Assembly (NCBI RefSeq): GCF_015207705.1
Contig: NZ_JADEWI010000020.1
Location: 34,652 to 98,651, forward strand
Source of the DNA: Nostoc sp. LEGE 06077
GTDB lineage: Bacteria; Cyanobacteriota; Cyanobacteriia; Cyanobacteriales; Nostocaceae
Length of the DNA: 64,000 nt
Direction: 5' to 3'
The notes below the pieces were generated by a model. The model was not told the DNA's origin and ran no database searches. It saw only the letters and a program-made list of their open reading frames with translations. Shown here piece after piece: positions 19,479 to 28,280 of the stretch; within the stretch, counting starts at the first letter, position 1, and each line of letters begins with the position of its first letter. The translations under genes were made by a program, and so were the position numbers.

Positions 19479-19636
19479 CAGCTACAAACAAGCTTTTTAT
19501 AGACAAGAACACAACTGTCAAGTTTGTCAATCCTCGCTTTCATCACAGCCAAAACACCCAATGTAAGTATGTAAAAGCTTTCAGTAGCTTGAGCAAGACT
19601 TTATTGAGTTGCCACTTGTCTACCCAACTCGATTAA

Positions 19637-21403
19637 ATGACTATTACTGCCAACTCCCAATTGCCAAACTTATTTTCTCAAAATCTGGAAGACATAGCTA
19701 ATCAAACGGATGGCTCGTTACCAACTTTCGGCTCTGAGTTGGTGTATACGCAAGATGGGTCAGGCCGCTACCTGTCATTTTATTGGCAGCGTAGCGAAGT
19801 TCTGGGGTTAAACCCTGAGCAAATAATAAATGGCAGCCATAACGAGGAAATTTTTGCTCCTGTGGATAAGGTAGCTTATCTAGAAAGATTGCACCGAATT
19901 TTAGAAAATTTGGTGCCAGAAAAGTTGCAATGTTGGTTTCGCTACCACCAAGAGTTATGCGAGTTGGAATTAGTAATTTGTCCGATTATGCCGCCGCTAG
20001 GAACCGCCGCCACTACAGTTGTAGTGATGGGAAGGTTATTGCAGGCGACAGTTGAACAACAAGAACTCAGTACCACACCAAAAGCGCCTACACCAATCGA
20101 GTTGGCTTTACGTTCGCAGCAACATCAAAAACTAGTGAATAAAATTACTAGAAATATTCGGCGAACTTTGGACTTAGACATTATATGGCAGCAAACAGTA
20201 GACAGTTTGGGTAAAGCACTAAAACTAGAACGTTGCATTATCTGTCCCTATCAGCCCTCTAGCTCAAAAGTGCGCGTTATAGCAGAGTATCATCAGCCAG
20301 AACGCAGTTCGATGCTTGGCTTAGAAATAGATGTAGCTTCTGAGCCAGCATTTGCCCAAGCCTTAGCCACTTTAGAGCCAGTGGTGATGGAGGTAGCGAA
20401 ATATGCTCTGTGTCCAGAGCAAAAAGTTTTAGTAGTAGCGACTTGTTATCAAGACCAAGCAAATGGCTTGATTGCCCTAGCTGTGCGCGATGAATGCTAT
20501 CCACTGACAAACGCCGAACTAGAACTAGCCAAAGAAGTCGCCGATCAATTAGGAACTGCGATCGCTCATGCTACTCTATATAAAGAATTAGAAGCGGCTC
20601 GCCAAAAAGCCGAAGAAGCCTCACGCCTCAAAAGTGAATTTTTAGCCAACGTCTCCCATGAAATTCGCACTCCCCTCAATGGGATGATTGGCTTTTTGAA
20701 GCTGATCCTAGAGGGTATGGCAGACGACCCAGAAGAGCAACATCAGTTTCTTTTAGAAGCACATCAATCATCAATCCACCTGCTGAACATCATCAACGAT
20801 ATTTTGGACATTGCCAAAATCGAAGCAGGCAAAATGGAATTAGATTGCGCTCCTGTCCAGTTAGATGAGCTATTTTGTGGTGTCGAAAGTTTCATGCGTC
20901 CCCAAGCAGAGATGAAAAACCTCAGTTTTCGGATGCAAATTCCCACCACCTGTGATGAAATCGTTGTCCAAGGCAATTATCAACGACTGCTCCAAGTGAT
21001 GCTGAACTTGGTAAATAATGCGATTAAATTTACCCATGAAGGTGGTATTACTATCACCGCCGATATAGTCCAGAAAAAAATCCAATTCCAAGAACAGCAA
21101 TTTCCGGGTATGGTGAGAGTCCGGGTAGCGGATACAGGAATTGGTGTTTCATTAGACAAACAAGATAAATTATTTCAATTATTTTCTCAAGTAGATGGTT
21201 CCCGCACTCGTCAGTATGGCGGTACAGGCTTAGGTCTGGCAATATCTCAAAAGCTGATTGAGGCAATGGGTGGTGAAGTGCATTTCTACAGTCTGGGTGA
21301 AGGACTTGGCTCAACCGTTACCTTTACTGTCCCGTTGTATCAACGACCAGTCATTGTTTCATCAACAGACAAAACAGACAATAATTTAGATTGCGCGTGT
21401 TAA
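19637..21403 (+). CDS. PAS-GAF sensor histidine kinase
   Basis: A 588-residue soluble kinase. The first ~150 residues look PAS-like ([27 protein letters not shown]), followed by a GAF domain (about 175-320, starting [18 protein letters not shown]). The kinase core has H341 in [13 protein letters not shown], the N-box NLVNNAIKF and GTGLGLAIS. No receiver or membrane segment is present. The GAF domain lacks an obvious chromophore cysteine in the usual position, so a bilin is unlikely but not excluded. A cognate regulator is not adjacent. The C-terminus ends in a Cys-Ala-Cys motif (DCAC), which is unusual for a kinase. The start ATG 19637 follows the preceding gap with no strong ribosome site. 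Confidence 0.88.
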   Translation: MTITANSQLPNLFSQNLEDIANQTDGSLPTFGSELVYTQDGSGRYLSFYWQRSEVLGLNPEQIINGSHNEEIFAPVDKVAYLERLHRILENLVPEKLQCWFRYHQELCELELVICPIMPPLGTAATTVVVMGRLLQATVEQQELSTTPKAPTPIELALRSQQHQKLVNKITRNIRRTLDLDIIWQQTVDSLGKALKLERCIICPYQPSSSKVRVIAEYHQPERSSMLGLEIDVASEPAFAQALATLEPVVMEVAKYALCPEQKVLVVATCYQDQANGLIALAVRDECYPLTNAELELAKEVADQLGTAIAHATLYKELEAARQKAEEASRLKSEFLANVSHEIRTPLNGMIGFLKLILEGMADDPEEQHQFLLEAHQSSIHLLNIINDILDIAKIEAGKMELDCAPVQLDELFCGVESFMRPQAEMKNLSFRMQIPTTCDEIVVQGNYQRLLQVMLNLVNNAIKFTHEGGITITADIVQKKIQFQEQQFPGMVRVRVADTGIGVSLDKQDKLFQLFSQVDGSRTRQYGGTGLGLAISQKLIEAMGGEVHFYSLGEGLGSTVTFTVPLYQRPVIVSSTDKTDNNLDCAC

Positions 21404-21470
21404 TTAAGCAGAAAGTTCAGATATTGAGACTGTGTGTAAGGGTTTTGAATACCTACGCCCTGATATTTGA

Positions 21471-21680
21471 CCCTACCGTGTATACACACACAAGCCAAAA
21501 ATTTTCATGTTGAAACCGTATCCTGCCTAGAACTAAAGTTCCAGGCTCATAGCCAAAGTCTACAAAGCGTGGACTGGAAGAGATTTTTGGTTGAGTCATC
21601 TTCAGATGACTTACGCTATGAGACTCGGAATGAATTCCGAGGCGGGATAGATGCACTATACGAATATTTGTGTGTACACC
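21471..21680. repeat. Structured 210-bp dispersed element, copy B
   Basis: Second copy of the element at 13191-13399, in the same orientation about 8.3 kb away. The ends (GTGTATACACACACAA and TTGTGTGTACACC) and the internal arms are conserved. The hairpin at 21594-21611 has loop TC where copy A has GA, and that at 21626-21639 has loop GA where copy A has TC. The outer arm CCTGCCT still pairs with AGGCGGG through one G-T(U) wobble. Its flank TTGAATACCTAC...CCTACACTCTT resembles 26042-26070, a site without the element. Confidence 0.8.
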
Positions 21681-22005
21681 GCAGCCCCTACACTCTTTTT
21701 TGACGACTGTATATGAAAACACTATATCTATGGGTGGGGAGTAGGGTAAAGTTATGATGGATTTCACCTAGTAAGTTCACGAATCCTATAAGACGGCTTG
21801 ATGACAGCTTTTGTTAAGTCGCTCGTTATTGTTTTGTCTAAAATCAGAAAGGTAAAAGCACGACACGCAATCTAACGACAATTAGATCTAGGATTGATTT
21901 AACAAAGCTAAAAAACAAAGTTATGGGTGTTGAGTCGGTAGTAGTGCCAAAAATCTATGAAAAACTCATACCTATGACCATCACTAAATTCACAGGTCTA
22001 AAACA

Positions 22006-22236
22006 ATGGAACTGACACTTGACAACGTAGAAACCGTTTTAGATGAGATGCGCCCTTATTTGATTTCTGATGGCGGTAATGTAGAAGTTGTGGAACTTGA
22101 TGGCCCTGTGGTCAGATTACGGTTACAAGGTGCTTGTGGTTCTTGTCCTAGCTCCACAATGACCCTCAGAATGGGTATTGAACGCCGCTTAAAGGAAATG
22201 ATCCCTGAAATTGGTGAAGTTGAACAAGTCATCTAG
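22006..22236 (+). CDS. nfu: NifU C-terminal-domain iron-sulfur scaffold (Nfu)
   Basis: A 76-residue protein consisting of a single Nfu domain. The cluster-binding C44-G-S-C47 (CGSCPSS) is intact, and the start [26 protein letters not shown] is characteristic. Nfu assembles or carries iron-sulfur clusters, and the cyanobacterial single-domain form is thought to serve photosystem I and other [4Fe-4S] targets. The protein is complete and of standard length. It is monocistronic, with a repeat-rich 600-bp upstream region containing the structured element at 21471-21680. Its start codon overlaps the end of a 30-codon frame beginning at 21923, whose relevance is unknown. Confidence 0.95.
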   Translation: MELTLDNVETVLDEMRPYLISDGGNVEVVELDGPVVRLRLQGACGSCPSSTMTLRMGIERRLKEMIPEIGEVEQVI

Positions 22237-22256
22237 GGACTAGTAAACAAGGGCTG

Positions 22257-22321
22257 AAGTATGAAGTCTCAAGTATGAAATTTCATACTTCATCCTTCAT
22301 ATTTCAGACTTCATACTTTCC
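22257..22321. repeat. CTTCATACTT-family repeat with 20-bp palindrome
   Basis: AAGTATGAAA at 22271-22280 is followed by its exact complement TTTCATACTT at 22281-22290, with further CTTCATATTT and CTTCATACTT units. It lies in the gap between nfu and the GH57 gene. The same unit recurs near 9600, 45388, 52245 and 61590. Confidence 0.65.
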
Positions 22322-22345
22322 TCTTGCCCAATCACTATTTAATAT

Positions 22346-24580
22346 ATGCCCCATCCACTTTATGTTGCCTTTGTTTGGCATCAACATCAGCCGCTGTACA
22401 AATCCCCTGACAGCGGCGTTTCACTTTCATCTACTCAGCAATACAAGCTTCCTTGGGTACGCTTGCACGGTACCAAAGATTATTTAGATTTAATATTAAT
22501 TCTCGAACAGTATCCCCAGTTACACCAAACGGTGAATCTGGTACCTTCGCTGATATTGCAATTAGAAGATTACATTGCTGGTACAGCTTTTGATCCTTAT
22601 TTAACAGCCAGTTTGACTCCGGCGGAAGAACTAACCCAATATCAGCAAGAATTTATTGTTCAACATTTTTTTGATGCTAATCACCACACGCTAATTGATC
22701 CACATCCACGCTATGCCGAGTTGTATCAAAAAAGACAAGATAAAGGGCAAGCTTGGTGTTTGGCAAATTGGGGACGGGAAGATTATGGTGATTTACTAGC
22801 TTGGCACAACTTAGCTTGGATAGATCCGCTGTTTTGGGATGATCCAGAAATTGCTGGGTGGTTAAAACAAGGACGGAATTTTAGTTTAAGCGATCGCCAG
22901 CAAATTTATGCCAAACAACGCCAAATCTTAAGCCGCATTATTCCCCAACACCGGAAAATGCAGCAAACAGGGCAATTAGAGGTAACTACCACGCCCTACA
23001 CTCACCCAATTTTGCCTTTGCTGGCTGATACTAATGCTGGTAGAGTCGCAGTGCCGAACATGACCTTGCCAGAGCATCGCTTCCAATGGGCGGAAGACAT
23101 TCCCCGGCACTTACGCAAAGCTTGGGATTTATATACAGACCGTTTTGGTCAAGAACCACGGGGTTTATGGCCTTCAGAACAATCAGTTAGTCCAGAAGTT
23201 TTACCGTATATTATTAAACAAGGATTTAAGTGGATTTGCTCAGATGAAGCCGTCCTAGGATGGACATTGAAACACTTCTTCCATCGAGATGGCGCAGGTA
23301 ACGTCCAGCAACCAGAAATACTCTATCGACCTTATCGTTTAACAACCCCAGCCGGAGATTTGTCCATTGTCTTCCGCGACCATAGATTGTCCGATTTAAT
23401 TGGCTTTACCTATGGGTCAATGCCACCAAAACAAGCCGCAGCCAACTTAGTGGGACACCTACAGGCGATCGCTAAAAAGCAACGCGAAAACCCCAGCGAA
23501 CAACCTTGGTTAGTTACCATCGCCTTGGATGGCGAGAATTGTTGGGAATTTTATCCCCAAGACGGTAAACTCTTCCTCGAAGCCTTATATCAAAACCTCA
23601 GCAACGACTCTCAACTGCAACTCGTTACCGTCTCCGAATTTATTGAGCAATTTCCGCCTACAGCCACTATCCCCCAAGAACAATTACACAGTGGTTCTTG
23701 GGTAGATGGCAGCTTCACCACCTGGATTGGCGACCCGGCGAAAAATAAAGCTTGGGACTACCTAACCCAAGCTAGAGCAGTGCTGGCAAGCCATCCAGAA
23801 GCCACAGAAGAAAGTAACCCAGCCGCCTGGGAGGCTTTATATGCTGCTGAGGGTTCAGACTGGTTTTGGTGGTTTGGCGAAGGGCATTCTTCCAATCAAG
23901 ATGCCATCTTTGATCAATTATTTCGAGAACATTTATGTGGCATTTACAAAGCCTTAAATGAACCCTTACCCTTCCATCTCTCACAACCTCTAGAGGTGCA
24001 TGAAGTTCGTGCCAACCATACTCCCGAAAGCTTTATTCACCCCGTCATTGATGGCAGAGGTGATGAGCAAGATTGGGACAAGGCCGGACGGATAGAAGTC
24101 GGTGGTGCTAGAGGCACAATGCACAACAGCAGCGTCGTCCAACGACTGTGGTATGGAGTAGATCACCTGAATTTCTATTTGAGGTTGGACTTTAAAAGTG
24201 GTGTAGCACCAGGAAATGATTTACCACCAGAGCTAAATTTGCTGTGGTTCTATCCTGAGAAAACAATGCATAATAGCCCAATTCCCTTGACAGATTTGCC
24301 GCAGCAAGCGCCAGTGAATTATTTGTATCACCACCATCTAGAAATTAACTTGCTGACACAATCGGTGCAGTTCCGGGAAGCAGCAGAGAATCATCAATGG
24401 CAGCCCCGCTTTAGTCGCGCCCAAGTAGCTTTAGACACTTGTTTAGAGTTATCTGTGCCTTGGGCAGATTTGCAAGTGCCACCAGATTACCCCTTACGCT
24501 TGATTTTAGTGCAGTCTGATAATGGGCGCTTCTGCGATTATTTACCAGAAAATGCTTTTATTCCGATTGAAGTACCATAG
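22346..24580 (+). CDS. Glycoside hydrolase family 57 (alpha-amylase/glucanotransferase-like)
   Basis: A 744-residue protein with the GH57 signatures: HQHQP (12-16) as the first conserved region, GLWPSEQSVSPE as the region of the catalytic nucleophile glutamate, and ALDGENCWE as the acid/base region. The N-terminal ~430 residues form the catalytic barrel. The C-terminal ~200 residues resemble the beta-sandwich domain with INGxxDEQDWDKA-type motifs seen on longer GH57 enzymes. It probably acts on alpha-1,4-glucans such as glycogen in the cytoplasm, since no signal peptide is present; whether it hydrolyses, transfers or branches is not decided by sequence. A terminator follows at 24656. Confidence 0.9.
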   Translation: MPHPLYVAFVWHQHQPLYKSPDSGVSLSSTQQYKLPWVRLHGTKDYLDLILILEQYPQLHQTVNLVPSLILQLEDYIAGTAFDPYLTASLTPAEELTQYQQEFIVQHFFDANHHTLIDPHPRYAELYQKRQDKGQAWCLANWGREDYGDLLAWHNLAWIDPLFWDDPEIAGWLKQGRNFSLSDRQQIYAKQRQILSRIIPQHRKMQQTGQLEVTTTPYTHPILPLLADTNAGRVAVPNMTLPEHRFQWAEDIPRHLRKAWDLYTDRFGQEPRGLWPSEQSVSPEVLPYIIKQGFKWICSDEAVLGWTLKHFFHRDGAGNVQQPEILYRPYRLTTPAGDLSIVFRDHRLSDLIGFTYGSMPPKQAAANLVGHLQAIAKKQRENPSEQPWLVTIALDGENCWEFYPQDGKLFLEALYQNLSNDSQLQLVTVSEFIEQFPPTATIPQEQLHSGSWVDGSFTTWIGDPAKNKAWDYLTQARAVLASHPEATEESNPAAWEALYAAEGSDWFWWFGEGHSSNQDAIFDQLFREHLCGIYKALNEPLPFHLSQPLEVHEVRANHTPESFIHPVIDGRGDEQDWDKAGRIEVGGARGTMHNSSVVQRLWYGVDHLNFYLRLDFKSGVAPGNDLPPELNLLWFYPEKTMHNSPIPLTDLPQQAPVNYLYHHHLEINLLTQSVQFREAAENHQWQPRFSRAQVALDTCLELSVPWADLQVPPDYPLRLILVQSDNGRFCDYLPENAFIPIEVP

Positions 24581-24655
24581 GAAAGTAGCGCAAGGTAAAA
24601 GTCAAAAAGCTTAGATGACCACCTGTTGATTTACGCCGTACTGTAGTGGTCAGAA

Positions 24656-24688
24656 GGCTGAAGTATAAAGCAAATTACTTCAGCCTTT
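24656..24688 (+). terminator. Rho-independent-type terminator after the GH57 gene
   Basis: GGCTGAAGTA (24656-24665) pairs perfectly with TACTTCAGCC (24676-24685) around a 10-base loop and is followed by TTTAT. It lies 75 bases after the GH57 stop, on the coding strand. Confidence 0.65.
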
Positions 24689-24892
24689 ATCTGTGTCTAT
24701 TGGTGGTTGCTAAATCTTGCTATTAGTCTCAGTAATTTGGATAGTTTTGTATAAAAATTATAAAATTTTGATTTTAGATTACGTAGAAAGAAAAACATAG
24801 ATGAGAAATTTGCCAAAAAGCAGTAATGATACTGGCAAAAAAATATTTTTATAGTTAAATTGAAGACTACACAGAGTAGCTGTTTTTGAACC

Positions 24893-25984
24893 ATGAATTG
24901 CTTTTCTGGAAACATCCCCAATTTTCAAGACGAGTACAGTTTACAAAGGAATCAACTGGCTCATTTGTGTGGTTCCCAGCAGCTATTCCGCGATCGCTAC
25001 ATCATCCTGCGAATTTTAGGTAGAGGTGGTTTTGGCATTACCTTTTTAGCTCGAAATGCCCGATTACCAGGAAATCCTCTGTGCGTAATTAAACAACTTT
25101 GCCCGAAGACAACTAGTACTAAAAGTTGGGAAAAAGCCTGTCAGCGATTTGAACAAGAGGCGAAAACTCTAGCGCAACTCGGTAGTCATTCACAAGTTCC
25201 TATGCTTTTAGACTACTTTGAAACCAATGGTGAGTTTTATTTAGTGCAAGAATATGTGCGCGGCTACACTTTAGCGCGAGAAGTTAAACGTAATGGCACT
25301 AAAAGCGAAACAGAAGTTAAACAGTTTCTACGAGAAATTCTGCCAATACTCCAATACATACATCAAAATCGCGTCATTCATCGAGATATTAAACCGCAAA
25401 ACTTGTTGCGTTGTGAAGATGATCAGCGGTTGGTGATGATAGATTTCGGTGCAGTGAAAGAGAAGTTAGTTGAGATTACTGAAGACTCTGGTTATAAAAC
25501 TGCAACAACTAATTTTGTTGGGACAATGGGGTTTGCACCTCCAGAACAGTTTGCATTGCGACCAGTTTACGCCAGTGATATTTATGCCGTGGGTATCACT
25601 TGTCTTTATTTGTTGACTGGTAAGGGGCCTTTAGACTTTGAACAGGATGCCTACACAGGTGAGATATGTTGGCAAAAAGAAGTGAATATTAGTGATAACT
25701 TTGCCAAAATTTTAGGAAAGATGGTGAAATTTTCTTTAGCCGATCGCTTCAAAACAGTTGATGATGTGATTAAAGCCTTAAATTTAGGGGAGAATTTACC
25801 AAATTTAAGTAACTGTTTAACAACTAAGCCTCTCAGAGAATTCCCGCCTCAACCACAACAAACACCACCACAAGCATATATATCACCGACCAACAAAACA
25901 GCGATCGCTATTCGAGAATGGAAAGCTAAACTCAATAACAAACAGTTGCATCGTCAGTTAAATTCTTACTTAACTTCGGTGTAA
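24893..25984 (+). CDS. Serine/threonine protein kinase (Hanks type)
   Basis: A 363-residue kinase. The glycine loop GRGGFG (43-48), the ATP-anchoring K67 (CVIKQL), the catalytic loop HRDIKPQN (D165) and DFGAVKE are all intact, so it should be active. It starts MNCFSGNIPNF, and the kinase domain begins near 36. The C-terminal ~60 residues are proline/glutamine-rich (PQPQQTPPQAY) and end in a charged helix; no transmembrane or repeat sensor domain follows, unlike many cyanobacterial kinases. Substrates are unknown. It is monocistronic. Confidence 0.92.
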   Translation: MNCFSGNIPNFQDEYSLQRNQLAHLCGSQQLFRDRYIILRILGRGGFGITFLARNARLPGNPLCVIKQLCPKTTSTKSWEKACQRFEQEAKTLAQLGSHSQVPMLLDYFETNGEFYLVQEYVRGYTLAREVKRNGTKSETEVKQFLREILPILQYIHQNRVIHRDIKPQNLLRCEDDQRLVMIDFGAVKEKLVEITEDSGYKTATTNFVGTMGFAPPEQFALRPVYASDIYAVGITCLYLLTGKGPLDFEQDAYTGEICWQKEVNISDNFAKILGKMVKFSLADRFKTVDDVIKALNLGENLPNLSNCLTTKPLREFPPQPQQTPPQAYISPTNKTAIAIREWKAKLNNKQLHRQLNSYLTSV

Positions 25985-26026
25985 AGAATCATTTTCAGGA
26001 CTTACGCATCAAAATTGTCTGTAGGG

Positions 26027-26085
26027 ATTGGGTGTAAGGGTCTTGAATACCTACACCCTTACACTCTTATACCCCTATACTCTGA
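26027..26085. repeat. GTGTAAGGGT-family repeat; possible empty relative of the structured element
   Basis: GGGTGTAAGGGTCTTGAATA continues into CTACACCCTTACACTCTTAT and CCCCTATACTC. It can fold on itself (GGGTGTAAGGGT with CTACACCCTTACAC). The same flanking sequence surrounds the structured element at 21431-21700, with the element between the TTGAATACCTAC and CCTACACTCTT parts. The run at 13078-13110 is related. Confidence 0.5.
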
Positions 26086-26165
26086 TCTAAAACCTTAATA
26101 ATTAAAACCCTATTGTCTTGTGTGCGGCAGCACGGGTGGGGTAGATTTTATGTGTTGAGGAATTT

Positions 26166-26846
26166 CTATAAATTACTTACTTCGCTTTTAATTAATCCTT
26201 TTTGTAAAGCCATCATTACAGCTTGAGTGCGATCGCTCACCTCTAACTTTTGTAAAATAGCATGGATATGCACTCGTACTGTTCCCGGTGCAATATATAG
26301 TGCAACGGCAATTTCTTGATTAGTTTTGCCAGCTGCTAACAGTGATAAAATTTCTTGTTCGCGCCCAGTGAGGGGATTAGCAAGTTTTGAGATATTCTCT
26401 ACATGAGGCGACGGTTCAGCCAAAAAAGAAGAACGAATTTCTTTGGTTGCAGTTTCATCCCACCAAGAAGCCCCAGCCGCCACAGAACGCAATGCTAAGA
26501 CTAATTTTTCCGCAGCAATGCCTTTGAGACAATAGCCTTGAGCGCCAGCTTCTATCAACCGTGAAATTAAAGGCTTTTGCCAATGGGAGGTGAGAATTAA
26601 GATTGGCAATAGAGGATTTTGCTGCTTTATTTGTTTACAAGTTTCGATTCCGCCAATTCCCGGTAAACCAACATCTAACAGCACAATATCCAAAGGATTT
26701 TGCTTGACTAACTCGATAGCTGTTTCACCATCTTCCGTCTCAGCGATAATCTCCAACCCAGGTTCTTGTTGCAACCGCACATATAAACCTAAGCGAAAGA
26801 GTTCATCATCTTCAACTAACAAAATTTTGATGGGGTTAGAAGACAT
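26166..26846 (-). CDS. NarL/LuxR-family response regulator
   Basis: A 226-residue two-component regulator. The receiver has E12-D13-D14 and phospho-acceptor D58 (VLLDVGLPG), with the conserved Lys in CLKG. The C-terminal LuxR-type HTH is clear (about 158-220: LTGREQEILSLLAAGKTNQEIA...GTVRVHIHAILQKL). It lies 54 bases after the sensor kinase gene on the same strand and is almost certainly its partner. The pair is divergent from the kdp operon, the most likely target by position. This is unlike the usual KdpE, which carries an OmpR-type winged-helix domain. Confidence 0.94.
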   Translation of the reverse strand: MSSNPIKILLVEDDELFRLGLYVRLQQEPGLEIIAETEDGETAIELVKQNPLDIVLLDVGLPGIGGIETCKQIKQQNPLLPILILTSHWQKPLISRLIEAGAQGYCLKGIAAEKLVLALRSVAAGASWWDETATKEIRSSFLAEPSPHVENISKLANPLTGREQEILSLLAAGKTNQEIAVALYIAPGTVRVHIHAILQKLEVSDRTQAVMMALQKGLIKSEVSNL

Positions 26847-26900
26847 TTCACACAGGTAAAGGGGACAGGAGACAGGAAAGACTTCGACGTAGCCACGACT

Positions 26901-28007
26901 TCAGTCGCTAGGCGCAAGATGTGGATAAACAGGCAGTTTAAAAGCAAACACAGCACCAGTAGGTACTTTGTTCTCTGCCCAGATTATACCCCCGTGGGCT
27001 TCAATAATTTGCCGAGATAAATAAAGCCCTAACCCCGAACCTTTCGCTTGACGGGCGCTATGTCCTTGGTAAAATCTTTCAAATAAGTGAGAGAACTTTT
27101 CTGGTTGAATACCTGCACCCGTATCCAAAATTTTGACTACTTGATAAGAAGTTTGCGGTTCTAAAACAACTTCAACCCTACCACCACGCAGAGAATGATT
27201 AATGGCATTCACTAACAGATTATGAAACACTCGTTGCAGTTGCAGCGCATCACCGTGAACCCACAACGATTGTCGCCAATCAGAATCACCATAGTTTACC
27301 GAGAGATGAACACGACGATTAGCCGCTAATTCCATCAAATCACCAGCCGCCTCTTCTGCCAAGATAGTTAAATCTACAGGTGCTAAATCTAGCCTTAAAC
27401 CTTCAGTATCGTTGCGATAAACATCTAAAAGCGTTTCTACCAATTGTAGAGAAGTCTGATGACTCCGTGCCATTGTCGATAAGACTTTTTGCTGAGTTGG
27501 TAAAACTGGGCCAAATTTTTCTTGTTGAAAAGCTTTGATAGTTTCAATCGCCCCTAACAACGGCGTTTTTAAATCATGGGTAAGAGTAGAAGCAAAATCT
27601 TCCCGTACCTTCACTAACTCCCCTTGAGATTCTAACTTGGCGCGAGTTACTGCGATCGCCTCTTGAGAACGACGCAGGCGATCGCTTAAAATACCAGTCA
27701 CAATTAAAGCCATCACCGCAATTAAGCGACTAGCTACCGTCGAGACTTTCACTAATTCATTTCCAGGTACAAGCAAATTCAACAGCGTCAAACTCACCGC
27801 CAACACAGTTGCGAAAAAAGTTGCCCTGCCACCAAACCAATAGTTTGTTAATAAGATTGCGCCTGTATAAAGATATCCAAAAACATATTCTGTTGGTGTT
27901 TTAAACTCCATCAAAATTACACCAACAAATAAACACAATATAATAATAAATCTGCCTAATTTATAGCATTGACTATTCTTTTGAACTCCAAATTTATCTG
28001 CGTTCAT
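26901..28007 (-). CDS. Membrane sensor histidine kinase next to kdp
   Basis: A 368-residue kinase. About three to four hydrophobic segments span residues 17-112 (RFIIILCLFVGVILM; VFGYLYTGAILLTNYWFGG; TFFATVLAVSLTLLNLL; LIAVMALIVTGIL), in a layout similar to the KdpD membrane domain but without the large Usp/KdpD cytoplasmic N-terminus. The core has H144 in TLTHDLKTPLLG, N-box NLLVNAINH and GSGLGLYLS. The regulator gene follows directly. The gap to divergent kdpA carries an inverted-repeat cluster. Potassium or turgor sensing is inferred from position only. Confidence 0.9.
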   Translation of the reverse strand: MNADKFGVQKNSQCYKLGRFIIILCLFVGVILMEFKTPTEYVFGYLYTGAILLTNYWFGGRATFFATVLAVSLTLLNLLVPGNELVKVSTVASRLIAVMALIVTGILSDRLRRSQEAIAVTRAKLESQGELVKVREDFASTLTHDLKTPLLGAIETIKAFQQEKFGPVLPTQQKVLSTMARSHQTSLQLVETLLDVYRNDTEGLRLDLAPVDLTILAEEAAGDLMELAANRRVHLSVNYGDSDWRQSLWVHGDALQLQRVFHNLLVNAINHSLRGGRVEVVLEPQTSYQVVKILDTGAGIQPEKFSHLFERFYQGHSARQAKGSGLGLYLSRQIIEAHGGIIWAENKVPTGAVFAFKLPVYPHLAPSD

Positions 28008-28125
28008 CGACGTTCATCCTCTTCTATCGGCGGTTAATTCCTAATATAAAATTTACGCAATAACTCTCTCAAACTCTCATTCCTCCGTGACCTCTGTGCC
28101 TCTGTGGTTCGTTTATCATAAATTG

Positions 28126-28179
28126 ACAGCGTTTAGAAACAAACTAAACGCTAGATATAGAAAAAAATAAACGCTGTAT
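28126..28179. promoter_or_regulatory. Three-site inverted-repeat cluster, candidate kdp operator
   Basis: ACAGCGTTTAG (28126-28136) and CTAAACGCT (28144-28152) form a perfect 9-bp inverted repeat with a 7-base spacer, and a third site TAAACGCTGTA lies at 28168-28178. The sites lie about 100-155 bases before kdpA and 120-170 bases before the divergent kinase gene. The arrangement is typical of a dimeric regulator site shared by divergent promoters. NarL-type control is inferred. Confidence 0.45.
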
Positions 28180-28280
28180 AAGTATAAATTTATATCCTCC
28201 ATCCCTTGTTTTTCCCTCATAAAAAATCGATGATCTAAATTAATTCAATTAATTACAAACTGTCTAAATAATTAATATTT

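Noticed and set aside
13135..21767. Similar minus-strand frames across both copies of the structured element (13135-13371 and 21453-21767)
   Set aside because: The frames match because the DNA is repeated. Many of the base differences change the amino acid, and the sequence is dominated by paired hairpin arms, so there is no sign of selection on a protein.
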